Part shown: positions 1 to 6,476 of the stretch, in pieces
Position numbering within the stretch: the first letter of the stretch is position 1
How the letters are laid out: every line of letters starts with the position of its first letter
NCBI GenBank assembly: GCA_023393825.1
Contig: JAEXBW010000065.1
Span: 1-18,316, forward strand
Source of the DNA: Elusimicrobiota bacterium
GTDB lineage: Bacteria > Elusimicrobiota > Elusimicrobia > Elusimicrobiales > Elusimicrobiaceae
Reading direction: 5' to 3'
DNA length: 18,316 nucleotides
Made by a program: the position numbers and the translations under genes
The notes under the pieces: model-generated
Databases searched by the model: none
Told to the model about the DNA's origin: nothing
Seen by the model: only the letters and a program-made list of their open reading frames with translations

Positions 1-86
1 TGGTTTTTGCAGTTTCTAGGCCGCAAATTCCATTCTATCAAAAGGAGTTTTTTTGTTTCTGACACAACGGTATAACCTAAACGGAA
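1..86 (+). other. Left-edge stretch, possible 3' end of an unseen gene
   Basis: The first 75 bases are open in two rightward frames: frame 1 runs to a TAA at 73-75 and frame 3 to a TGA at 60-62. A strong rightward terminator follows at 87-109. Something upstream of the window is therefore probably transcribed rightward and ends here. With about 24 residues visible I cannot tell whether either frame is a real C-terminus or whether this is 3' untranslated sequence. An AAAGGAG string at 40-46 has no start codon at a useful distance. Confidence 0.2.
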
Positions 87-109
87 CCCCCAGCCTAGCT
101 GGGGGTTTT
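87..109 (+). terminator. Rho-independent terminator, rightward
   Basis: A perfect 8-bp GC-rich stem (CCCCCAGC at 87-94 with GCTGGGGG at 98-105) encloses a 3-base loop and is followed by TTTT. It ends transcription arriving from beyond the left edge. The run of A on the left arm side is weak, so rightward termination is favoured. Confidence 0.75.
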
Positions 110-126
110 CAAAAACACACAATAAA

Positions 127-151
127 CAAGGCCGCGGATAAAGCGGCCTTG
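127..151 (-). terminator. Second hairpin downstream of the hsp20 gene
   Basis: A perfect 9-bp stem (CAAGGCCGC at 127-135 with GCGGCCTTG at 143-151) encloses a 7-base loop. Read leftward it is followed by TTTATTGTG, only a modest U-run; read rightward there is none. It is probably a backup terminator for the heat shock gene, or a barrier between the convergent units. Confidence 0.45.
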
Positions 152-207
152 CTTGGATTAATACGCGCCTCTGGCAAGGCGGTATTGTTAATAAATTAAA
201 TTTTATT

Positions 208-232
208 CCTCTCCCGCGCGTGGCGGGAGAGG
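208..232 (-). terminator. Terminator of the hsp20 gene
   Basis: A perfect 10-bp stem (208-217 with 223-232, arms CCTCTCCCGC and GCGGGAGAGG) encloses a 5-base loop. It lies 11 bases beyond the heat shock stop codon and is followed on the minus strand by an A/T-rich tract (AATAAAATTTAATTT) rather than a clean U-run. Stem strength and position support termination of the leftward transcript. Confidence 0.65.
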
Positions 233-243
233 TGTTTTAGGGT

Positions 244-690
244 TTACTCTATTGCTATTTTGTTGGCTTTTTCTTCTTCGGCTTTGGGAATATTAATTTC
301 CAAAATACCGTCTTTAAAAGAAGCTTTTACGGCATTTGTTTTTATGCGTGCGCCTATCCTAAACGCGCGGTAAAAACCGCCTTGCGGTATCTCCTGCCTG
401 AGGCAGTTTGTATCCTCGCTCTCTTTGCATTCGCAGGCGGAGCGCTTGCCGCTTATGGTAAGAAGGCCTTCCTTTATCTCCGTGGATACGTCTTCCTTCT
501 TAACGCCCGGTAATGCGGCTTTTAAAATAAAGCCGTCTTTTGTTTCCGCAACGTCTACGGCAGGCGTCCAAAAATAATCCCCGTCATTATGCAGGCCTTC
601 ACAGCTGCAGCGAGTGCCAAGCACATTGTCAAAAATGGTGCTTATATCATCTTTAATTTTAAGTACATCTTGTTCCATAAGTCCGTTCAT
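244..690 (-). CDS. Small heat shock protein, Hsp20/alpha-crystallin family
   Basis: This 148-residue ATP-independent cytoplasmic holdase should bind unfolding proteins and pass them to the DnaK/ClpB systems. The alpha-crystallin domain spans about residues 42-137: it opens with WTPAVDV, has the A-L-P-G turn at 59-62, and closes with the GIL-x-I-x-I-P strand at 128-135. A C-terminal I-x-I motif (145-147), which docks on neighbouring subunits, is present. The start at 688-690 is set by GGAGG at 696-700, five bases upstream; the next Met (residue 5) would be too far. Unusually for the family there are five cysteines, C28 and C30 before the domain and C86, C88 and C96 in the mid-domain loop. Expression is probably controlled by HrcA through the CIRCE-like element upstream. 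Family assignment is secure. Confidence 0.95.
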   Translation of the reverse strand: MNGLMEQDVLKIKDDISTIFDNVLGTRCSCEGLHNDGDYFWTPAVDVAETKDGFILKAALPGVKKEDVSTEIKEGLLTISGKRSACECKESEDTNCLRQEIPQGGFYRAFRIGARIKTNAVKASFKDGILEINIPKAEEEKANKIAIE

Positions 691-793
691 AATTACCTCC
701 GATACTACTGTATATTTGTTTTATAGGACGCTGTTCTTTTCTTTTTTATTATAGCGCCCGCAACTGATAACAAATAGTTTTATATCCTTTTTA

Positions 794-859
794 CTGATAC
801 ATTTTATACTTAATTAGCAATCATTAAGCCTATCTGATAAAAATATACATAATTAGCAA
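794..859 (-). repeat. Imperfect direct repeat in the hsp20 promoter/leader
   Basis: Two copies (834-859 and 794-820) share TTGCTAATTA, then GTATA, then TATCAG at matching spacing, differing mainly in a short central A/T stretch. The first copy spans the right CIRCE half-arm and the -10 box. The second lies about 39 bases downstream in the leader and has a TATAAA in the equivalent place but no -35. Confidence 0.6.
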
Positions 860-870
860 ATGTTTGTCAA
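842..870 (-). promoter_or_regulatory. Sigma-70 promoter for hsp20
   Basis: On the minus strand, TTGACA (865-870, perfect -35) is followed by a 17-base spacer and TATATT (842-847, 5 of 6 to the -10 consensus). Initiation is expected near 835, leaving a leader of roughly 145 bases before the start codon. A second TATAAT lies closer to the gene at 748-753, but its only -35 candidate (TTGTTA, 768-773) sits at a poor 14-base spacing. Confidence 0.75.
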
Positions 871-879
871 GAGTGCTAT
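853..879 (-). promoter_or_regulatory. CIRCE-like operator (HrcA site)
   Basis: The CIRCE consensus is TTAGCACTC-N9-GAGTGCTAA. On the minus strand the arms here read ATAGCACTC (871-879, 8 of 9) and ATTTGCTAA (853-861, 6 of 9), separated by exactly nine bases. The nine-base spacer contains the TTGACA -35 box of the hsp20 promoter, so a repressor bound here would block RNA polymerase directly. HrcA is the known CIRCE repressor; no hrcA gene is in this window. Confidence 0.7.
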
Positions 880-916
880 TTATTCGTCGGCTTAAACAAT
901 TTTTTATTGCTTAATA

Positions 917-945
917 TTTTGTTAAAAACAAACAAAAAATATAAT
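917..945 (+). promoter_or_regulatory. Candidate promoter for the pentapeptide gene
   Basis: A perfect TATAAT lies at 940-945, about 40 bases before the start codon, in very A/T-rich sequence. The best -35 candidates are weak (TTGTTA at 919-924 with a 15-base spacer, or TTTTGT at 917-922 with 17). Only the -10 is convincing, and A/T richness makes chance matches likely. Confidence 0.35.
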
Positions 946-985
946 AAAAAACAGGGCGGGAAATATTATTTTGTAAAATTAATCT

Positions 986-1573
986 ATGCAACAGGACTTG
1001 TTTTTAAAGCAGAATTTTAACAATCAAACAATTACGACACAAAGCTTTGCTGGCGCAAAACTTGCCGATATTTCTTTTACCGATTGCGTGTTAAATAATT
1101 GCGACTTTAGCCGTGCGGATATTTCCGCCGCGTCCTTTAGCGACTGCGTATTTAACGGGTGCAATTTAAGTAATGTAAAAATGGCGGGGACGAAGTTAAG
1201 GAATATAAAATTTAACGAATGTAAGTTTATGGGTGTAGATTTTTCCCGCGCGCACGCTTTTCTTCTCTCGTGGATATTTGAAGGCGGCAAGGCGGAATTT
1301 TGCGATTTTAAACGTTTGGATTTACGCTCCTGCCGCTTTAAAAATACATCTTTAAAAGACAGCGACTTTAGCGCGGCAAACCTGCAAAATACAAAAATAA
1401 CAGGCTGCAATCTGCTGGGCGCGGTTTTTGCCAATACGGATTTGCGCGGGACGGATTTAGCAGGCTCCGTTAACTGTTTTATAGACCCGTCAAAAAACAA
1501 AATGCAAGGGGCAAAAATATCACTTTGCGAAGCGGCCGGGCTTTTGTCCCCTTTTGGCGTGGAACTTGAATAG
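986..1573 (+). CDS. Pentapeptide-repeat protein
   Basis: This is a 195-residue protein. Most of it (about residues 20-160) follows the A(D/N)LXX pentad pattern with Leu or Phe every fifth residue, for example CDFSRADIS, CVFNGCNLS, CDFKRLDLRSCRF and SDFSAANLQ. Such repeats fold into a right-handed quadrilateral beta-helix. The size, a mid-protein interruption near residue 85, and the ending with a short helix (AAGLLSPFGVELE) match the single-helix architecture of Qnr/McbG/YjbI-type proteins. Qnr and McbG mimic DNA and protect gyrase, but many relatives have unknown roles, so resistance cannot be claimed. It is rich in cysteine at pentad positions. No clear ribosome-binding site precedes the ATG. 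Its last 54 bases overlap the converging PAP2 gene. Confidence 0.88.
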   Translation: MQQDLFLKQNFNNQTITTQSFAGAKLADISFTDCVLNNCDFSRADISAASFSDCVFNGCNLSNVKMAGTKLRNIKFNECKFMGVDFSRAHAFLLSWIFEGGKAEFCDFKRLDLRSCRFKNTSLKDSDFSAANLQNTKITGCNLLGAVFANTDLRGTDLAGSVNCFIDPSKNKMQGAKISLCEAAGLLSPFGVELE

Positions 1574-2278
1574 CCGCTTGCCTTCCAAAAAGTAAGGATA
1601 CTTTTGTTTAATTTTTCTCAACCCCAACACTATCAGCAATATCAGGAGCCATGCCCCAAACATACTTGTAAGAGTGTGGGAGAGGAAGTGTTCCCCCCTA
1701 AGCATTTGATACAACCCCATTGCCCAGCCTAACCCTAATCCCAAAAATAGTCCCAACAGTTTATTTTTGCGCTTTTTAAAACAAAAGAATAAAACCATAA
1801 GCGCAAAGCCGCCGCTTGCATGCCCAGCGGGAAAGCACCTGCCCCTGCTGTTGGCCTGTCTATCAAAATCTTGCGGATAACTTGCAAATAATTTTGCGTA
1901 AGGCTTGCCGCCGCCATACATTGTAAGCTGCGCGGGGCAGTAGACATTGGTATATTTTTTAGCGCCCGCAAGCACCAGCGGCACAATGGCCATCGCAGCC
2001 AAAAAAAGCACAAGGCTATAACGATACGGACGTAATTTTGCCTTGCCGTAAGACGCAAAAAACGTAAGCAGGGCCAATACAGACGCCGTTATAATTGCCA
2101 CCTTTACGCCGCTGTATAAAAAGAAATGCAAAATATAATTATCCTGCCTGTTAAGCAGCCAGCTGCCGCCGTTAAAAAACAAATTTTGCACTTGTATATC
2201 CAAAGATGTATATTGCTCCGCAAGAAGAGTAAGCACAAGCAAAATAAAAGTAATAATAAGTTGTTTTGATATTTTCAT
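1520..2278 (-). CDS. PAP2-family membrane phosphatase
   Basis: This 252-residue integral membrane protein has about six hydrophobic segments (near 7-21, 50-75, 87-105, 155-167, 174-192, 207-219). It carries PAP2 signature motifs in a variant form: K-x6-C-P (107-115) where the classical motif has Arg-Pro, P-A-G-H (150-153) with the acid histidine, and R-x6-H (194-201) with the nucleophilic histidine but without the usual final Asp. This variant set, with GRCFPAGHASGG, looks like the subgroup of membrane PAP2 enzymes often found beside LtaS/phosphoethanolamine-transferase-like genes (recall, not searched). It probably removes a phosphate or pyrophosphate from a lipid (lipid A, undecaprenyl-PP or phosphatidate class); substrate unknown. 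It lies 35 bases after the transferase gene, so is likely co-transcribed. The basic C-terminal tail is encoded in the overlap with the opposite gene. Confidence 0.88.
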   Translation of the reverse strand: MKISKQLIITFILLVLTLLAEQYTSLDIQVQNLFFNGGSWLLNRQDNYILHFFLYSGVKVAIITASVLALLTFFASYGKAKLRPYRYSLVLFLAAMAIVPLVLAGAKKYTNVYCPAQLTMYGGGKPYAKLFASYPQDFDRQANSRGRCFPAGHASGGFALMVLFFCFKKRKNKLLGLFLGLGLGWAMGLYQMLRGEHFLSHTLTSMFGAWLLILLIVLGLRKIKQKYPYFLEGKRLFKFHAKRGQKPGRFAK

Positions 2279-2313
2279 AAGTAACTCTATATATGTTTAT
2301 ATAATCGTTTAAA

Positions 2314-4206
2314 CTATTTTACACTTCTAAGGTGAAGCTTCCACTCGTCCGCCTTTTGATAGTAAGCAGCGGCGGTATCAAGATAACTCTGGTAAGCTTC
2401 TTTATCTTTTTGCGGCTCAAGCGCAATGCCTTTATAAAAATCAGCTTCTTTTACGGGCTTCAGAACAGTCATAATATCATCTTCTATCATACCCGCCTTT
2501 TGATAATTGTTCAAAAAAATCCTTGTTTTATAATCAGCCTCGGCGGCATCTCTGCCAAAGAAGAGGCTGTCGTAACTGAAGTTCATTAAAGAAAGCAACG
2601 TCGGCGTAACATCTATCTGGCTGATTGACGTTTTATATGATTTTGGTTTAAAAATATGCGGCGCGTAAATTACAAAAGCAACTCTGTGTTCTTCGGGCGC
2701 AAGTTCCTGCTTGCCGGAGCTGCCTGCGCCATGGTCGCCTATAAACACAAATATAGTATTGCTAAACCAAGGCTTTTTGGCGGCTTCCTTCATAAATTCT
2801 CCCACGGCGTAATCTGAATATTTTACCGCGCCGCGCCTGCCGTCGCCCGATGGAATATCAATTTTCCCGTCGGGATAGGTAAAAGGCCTGTGGTTGGAGG
2901 TGGTAAGAACAAACTGAAAGAAAGGTTTGTTAGCTTTATAATCTTTATCAGCTTCTTTAACGGCGCGCGCAAAAAGGTCCCCGTCGCAAACGCCCCACGC
3001 ATTGGCAAAACTAACCTCTTCTTTTGGCATGGAAACTCTGTCAATAATATTAAACCCGTTGGAGGCAAAATAATAGTTCATATTGTCAAAATAACCGTAG
3101 CCGCCGTATATAAATTTTAAGTCGTAGCCGCGCTGTGCAAATATAGAGCCTATCCCCTGCAGGTTTTCATTATCCTTCCTGCGCACTATGGACATACCAG
3201 GCAGCGGCGGAATGGAAAGGGTTACAGCCTCTATGCCGCGCACGGTTCTTGTCCCCGTGGAATATGTATGCGGGAAGTATATCCCCTCCTTTGCAAAGCG
3301 GGAAAGATTGGGGGTTACCTCTGGCATATCAAATTCTTTTGTAGCGTCCATAAATTTTGCGCCCATACTTTCCATAAGGACTATAACAACATTTGCTCTT
3401 TTCTCCTGCCCGTTCGCTTTAACGGAACGCAATAACCCGCCCTCTTTAAAAGTTATATTACTGCCGCCAAGATCTCTTTTTATAATTTCGTCTGCATTTG
3501 CTTGCGGCAGGCTGGTATAGAAAGTTTTGTAGTCCAGTTCGTTATGGAAAAACGCGTAAACAAAGCTGTATGCGCCGCTCTTTGCAAGCTCGTTATTATA
3601 ACGGTTAAGGCTTATGTCGCCAAAGCTTAAAGAGGTTTTAAAAGCTATAAACACGCACAATAAAATATTTGCAAATAGCCATAAATAGCGCTTCTTTGCC
3701 GACGGCACCTTAGCGCCATTCGCCACAAACGCATTGCGTAATATAAACCATATTATAATGGCAAACAGAAAAATACCTATTAAAATTTTTACTATCGGGT
3801 AGGACTGGTATATATTTTCCATAACCTCTTGCGTGTAAACAAGGTAATCTACCGCAATAAAGTTGAAGCGGGAGGAAAATTCCTCCCAAAAAAAGTATTC
3901 GCTTACGGTTTTGAACGCCGTCAGGAAAAAGAAAACTACAAAAACTGCACCAGTAAAATACTTATCAAAAGCAGAATTGTGAAACTTTTTTGGCAACACC
4001 GCAAGGTAAACGCTTAATGGCAGGAAAGCAAAGCAAAATTCCATAAGTAAAAATATCACGGATATTGCATTTGCCTTTAAAAGGGCAAGAACGGAAGTAT
4101 CTAAATTAGCAAATTCTTTTACGGTGAACACAAGGTTTATAAGCAAACCAAGCCCGACGTAAAACAACAGAAAAATAAAAAATCTTTTAAAGTAATATTT
4201 AAACAT
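2314..4206 (-). CDS. LtaS/MdoB-like sulfatase-fold phospho-group transferase
   Basis: This 630-residue membrane enzyme has five N-terminal transmembrane segments (about 10-30, 46-70, 84-105, 138-158, 175-192) followed by an extracytoplasmic alkaline-phosphatase/sulfatase-fold domain (about 271-560). Expected metal and catalytic residues are visible: E279 in LMES, the probable nucleophile T321 in G-T-R-T-V-R-G, H439 in NHRPF, and D491/H492 in GDHGA. These match the LtaS E/T/D/H set. Known relatives transfer glycerol-phosphate (LtaS, OpgB) or phosphoethanolamine (EptA class) from phospholipids to envelope polymers; which applies here is not readable. The start is supported by GGAAAGG just before ATG. 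It is the first gene of a two-gene unit with PAP2 and lies directly downstream of a two-component system whose product may bind the repeats at 4275-4295. Confidence 0.9.
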   Translation of the reverse strand: MFKYYFKRFFIFLLFYVGLGLLINLVFTVKEFANLDTSVLALLKANAISVIFLLMEFCFAFLPLSVYLAVLPKKFHNSAFDKYFTGAVFVVFFFLTAFKTVSEYFFWEEFSSRFNFIAVDYLVYTQEVMENIYQSYPIVKILIGIFLFAIIIWFILRNAFVANGAKVPSAKKRYLWLFANILLCVFIAFKTSLSFGDISLNRYNNELAKSGAYSFVYAFFHNELDYKTFYTSLPQANADEIIKRDLGGSNITFKEGGLLRSVKANGQEKRANVVIVLMESMGAKFMDATKEFDMPEVTPNLSRFAKEGIYFPHTYSTGTRTVRGIEAVTLSIPPLPGMSIVRRKDNENLQGIGSIFAQRGYDLKFIYGGYGYFDNMNYYFASNGFNIIDRVSMPKEEVSFANAWGVCDGDLFARAVKEADKDYKANKPFFQFVLTTSNHRPFTYPDGKIDIPSGDGRRGAVKYSDYAVGEFMKEAAKKPWFSNTIFVFIGDHGAGSSGKQELAPEEHRVAFVIYAPHIFKPKSYKTSISQIDVTPTLLSLMNFSYDSLFFGRDAAEADYKTRIFLNNYQKAGMIEDDIMTVLKPVKEADFYKGIALEPQKDKEAYQSYLDTAAAYYQKADEWKLHLRSVK

Positions 4207-4251
4207 AACCTTTCCTTTATTTTATATGCGGCTTAATATCCGCTTATATAT

Positions 4252-4280
4252 ATTGTAGATTTAGCCTGACTTCAGAAAGA
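4252..4280 (-). promoter_or_regulatory. Candidate activated promoter of the transferase-PAP2 unit
   Basis: On the minus strand, TACAAT (4252-4257, 5 of 6) is placed 17 bases downstream of TCTTTC (4275-4280), which is a poor -35. A good -10 with a poor -35 overlapped by tandem direct repeats is typical of promoters needing an OmpR/PhoB-type activator. Expected start near 4245, leader about 40 bases. Confidence 0.5.
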
Positions 4281-4295
4281 TTACGGAAAGATTAC
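4275..4295 (-). promoter_or_regulatory. Tandem direct repeat, likely response-regulator box
   Basis: The ten-base sequence GTAATCTTTC (minus strand) occurs twice in perfect copies at 4286-4295 and 4275-4284, an 11-bp period. OmpR/PhoB-family dimers bind direct repeats with this spacing, usually overlapping the -35 box as here. Binding by the regulator encoded at 5778-6452 is an inference from proximity and geometry. Confidence 0.55.
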
Positions 4296-4306
4296 ATTTT
4301 TGTAAT
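4291..4306. repeat. Short inverted repeat beside the direct repeats
   Basis: ATTACA (4291-4296) and TGTAAT (4301-4306) form perfect 6-bp arms around TTTT. It overlaps the end of the upstream direct-repeat copy and abuts the terminator of the kinase gene. It could be an additional operator or chance; length is modest. Confidence 0.3.
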
Positions 4307-4331
4307 AAAAAACCCCGCCGTTAAGCGGGGC
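4306..4331 (-). terminator. Terminator after the sensor kinase gene
   Basis: A 6-bp GC stem (CCCCGC 4313-4318 with GCGGGG 4325-4330) has a 6-base loop. Read leftward it is followed by TTTTTT (4307-4312). It lies 30 bases beyond the kinase stop codon and separates the regulatory operon from the transferase-PAP2 unit. Confidence 0.8.
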
Positions 4332-4360
4332 TTTAAAGAAAGATTAAAGTTAAATCAGAA

Positions 4361-5797
4361 TCACGCGGGAAATATAAGCGTAAACACGGCCCCGCCCCCG
4401 CTTCTGTTAGCGGCAAAGGCTCTGCCTCCGTGCATAGCCATAACTGATTTTACTATTGAAAGGCCCAAACCGCTGCCTTCCAGTTCAAAGGAAGTATCTT
4501 TATTTTGACTTCTGGAATTATCTGTTTTAAAGAAGCGGTCAAAAATATTTTTTAAGTCTTTGGGCGGGATGCCCGGTCCCATATCCGCAACGGATATTAC
4601 AAAGCAATCTTTTTTTTGCTCTGCATTTATCTCTATAATGCCGCCGTTGGGGCTAAAGCGGGCCGCATTGCTGATAAGGTTGGAAAGCGCACGCATAAAC
4701 ATAGCCTCGTCGGCTTTTACGCTGCCGCTTACTTTTATATCAAATTTAATATTCTTTTCGTCCAATAAAAGTTGCAGAAAAGAGGTAAGCTTTAAAACCT
4801 CAGTCTTTGCGTCAAGCAAAGCGGGTTTGACGGCAGATACCTTATTTTCCGCGCGGGCGATAAAAAGCATATCTTCCAACATTTTTGCAGTTCTGTGGAC
4901 TGTTTCCTGAAGGTTTTCCAAAGTGGTGCGGTATTCTTCCTGCGTTCTGGCGGAAGAGAGGGTTACATCCAGCTCCACCATAAGCTTATGAACAGGCGTT
5001 CTAAGCTCGTGCGCCAAGTCGGAGGAGAATTGCGAAAGTCTGGCAAAATTATCCTGCAGTTCGGCAAGAAGTGCGTCAAATTGATGGGCAATCGGGCTTA
5101 GCTCCTTGGGCCATGGCTTGCCCGAAAGGCGCGTGCTTAAAGAATGTATCCCTATGTTTTTTATATCCTCGCGCATTCTGGCCACGGGTTTAAGCGTTTT
5201 TCTGGAGATAAGAACAGTAAAAAAAACCGTCAAAATGCCGCCGAAGATAGCAACGCTTATAAGCGCTTCGTTCATCTTATCGTTTATAATCTGCTGGTCG
5301 CTTAAATCTCTGGCAACTTGCACCTGCCCCGCAAAATCCCCGCCGCTGTAAACAGATTTTTTTAAGATAAGATACGGCCTGCCGCCGCTATCCTTATAAA
5401 AGGTTTCTTCTTTATCATTGGGCAGCATATTTTGTATTTCTTTCATTGTAAAGGGAGAGTCTTCACTTTCGCCCAGCACGCTGCCGTCTGCGGTTATAAG
5501 TCTGGTAAAATATGGTTTATTTTCTATTTCCGCCTCAACCCATTTGTCGGAAATTTCTTTAGAAAGAGGGTTTGTGCTTTGATACCTGTCGGCTATTAAT
5601 GTGCGCATTTCCGAAAGGTGATTATTAAGGTCAGTCCTGTATTCTTTAACCATTTCGCCCGCAACCACATATTTAAGAAAAGCGCTAAGCACCAACAGCG
5701 TAAGCATTGAAACTAAAAAAGTGCTTAATGCCAAGCGCATTGCAAGTGGCATAGAGTAAAAAAAGTTTTTTATTTTATTAATTCTCCCGTAAGACAT
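4361..5797 (-). CDS. Sensor histidine kinase, OmpR/CusS-type partner
   Basis: This 478-residue inner-membrane kinase has TM1 at about 20-45, a sensor segment of roughly 130 residues outside the membrane, TM2 at about 178-198, HAMP at 199-252, then the dimerization and phosphoacceptor helix with H263 in HELRTP. The catalytic domain shows N373/N377 (N box), D405-x-G-x-G (G1), FDRFFK (F box, 419-424) and GSGLGL (G2, 441-446). All catalytic motifs are intact. The HAMP-kinase part resembles the heavy-metal (CusS-type) subfamily, but no metal-ligand cluster stands out in the sensor region, so the signal is unknown. Its ATG lies inside the response-regulator gene (20-base overlap) with a G-rich ribosome-binding site (GAGGGG), implying translational coupling. 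Confidence 0.93.
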   Translation of the reverse strand: MSYGRINKIKNFFYSMPLAMRLALSTFLVSMLTLLVLSAFLKYVVAGEMVKEYRTDLNNHLSEMRTLIADRYQSTNPLSKEISDKWVEAEIENKPYFTRLITADGSVLGESEDSPFTMKEIQNMLPNDKEETFYKDSGGRPYLILKKSVYSGGDFAGQVQVARDLSDQQIINDKMNEALISVAIFGGILTVFFTVLISRKTLKPVARMREDIKNIGIHSLSTRLSGKPWPKELSPIAHQFDALLAELQDNFARLSQFSSDLAHELRTPVHKLMVELDVTLSSARTQEEYRTTLENLQETVHRTAKMLEDMLFIARAENKVSAVKPALLDAKTEVLKLTSFLQLLLDEKNIKFDIKVSGSVKADEAMFMRALSNLISNAARFSPNGGIIEINAEQKKDCFVISVADMGPGIPPKDLKNIFDRFFKTDNSRSQNKDTSFELEGSGLGLSIVKSVMAMHGGRAFAANRSGGGAVFTLIFPA

Positions 5798-6452
5798 ATC
5801 CCACCCCTCTTACGGTTTCTATAAGCTTATTTTTATAGCCGTCATCTATCTTTGCGCGCAGGCGGCGCATTGCCACATCAACTACATTTGTATCACTGTC
5901 AAAGTTCATATCCCAAACCTGCTCCGTTATAAAAGTGCGGCTTAATACTTGGTCTTTATAATCGGCAAGAAGGCACAAAAGATTAAATTCTTTAGGTGTA
6001 AGTTCTATGTTGTTTCCGTCCCTGCAAACTTTATGTTTAAGCTTGTCTATAACCAAACCTTTTATATTTATTACGGTTTCCGTATTTTGCGGATTGCGGC
6101 GGCGCAGCACGGCTTTTACTCTGGCCAGAAGTTCGGAAAAGGCAAAAGGTTTTACCAAATAGTCATCTGCGCCAGAACCCAAACCTTTAAGTTTATCTTC
6201 AATGGAGTCTTTTGCGGTAAGCATTATTACTGCGGTTTTTTTATCTTGTTTACGGTATTCTTTAAGAAGGGTTACGCCGTCTTTAAGCGGCAACATAACG
6301 TCAAGTATAATACAGTCAAATTCTTCCGAGCAGGCCATATCATACCCGCTTTGCCCGTCGTAAGCGGCAGCGGCGTTAAAACCGTTTTCCTTAAAACCTT
6401 TTATAAGATACGCCGCAGTGGATTTGTCGTCTTCTATTATCAGAATTTTCAT
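5778..6452 (-). CDS. Response regulator, OmpR/PhoB family
   Basis: This 224-residue DNA-binding response regulator has an N-terminal receiver domain (1-118) with the acidic pocket E7-D8-D9, phosphoacceptor D51, T79 and K101. The C-terminal winged-helix domain (about 127-222) has the recognition-helix region V-D-V-A-M-R-R-L-R-A-K (191-201) and the closing hairpin TVRGVGYVL. All phosphorylation residues are present. It pairs with the kinase just downstream (20-base overlap) and lies 24 bases after the TrhA-like gene. GGGAG four bases before the ATG sets the start. Sequence is closest in character to CusR/QseB/PmrA-type regulators. Its most obvious candidate target is the 11-bp-period repeat upstream of the transferase gene. 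Confidence 0.95.
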   Translation of the reverse strand: MKILIIEDDKSTAAYLIKGFKENGFNAAAAYDGQSGYDMACSEEFDCIILDVMLPLKDGVTLLKEYRKQDKKTAVIMLTAKDSIEDKLKGLGSGADDYLVKPFAFSELLARVKAVLRRRNPQNTETVINIKGLVIDKLKHKVCRDGNNIELTPKEFNLLCLLADYKDQVLSRTFITEQVWDMNFDSDTNVVDVAMRRLRAKIDDGYKNKLIETVRGVGYVLREN

Positions 6453-6476
6453 AAAGCTCCCGCCGCTTTACAAACT

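Noticed and set aside
1..75. Short open frames at the left edge as a definite gene end
   Set aside because: Two rightward frames are open and neither gives a recognisable sequence; recorded only as a possibility.
691..835. RNA thermometer in the hsp20 leader
   Set aside because: A leader of about 145 bases exists, but no convincing pairing to the GGAGG site (fourU or ROSE type) could be drawn by eye; only a weak GTCCT segment is available.
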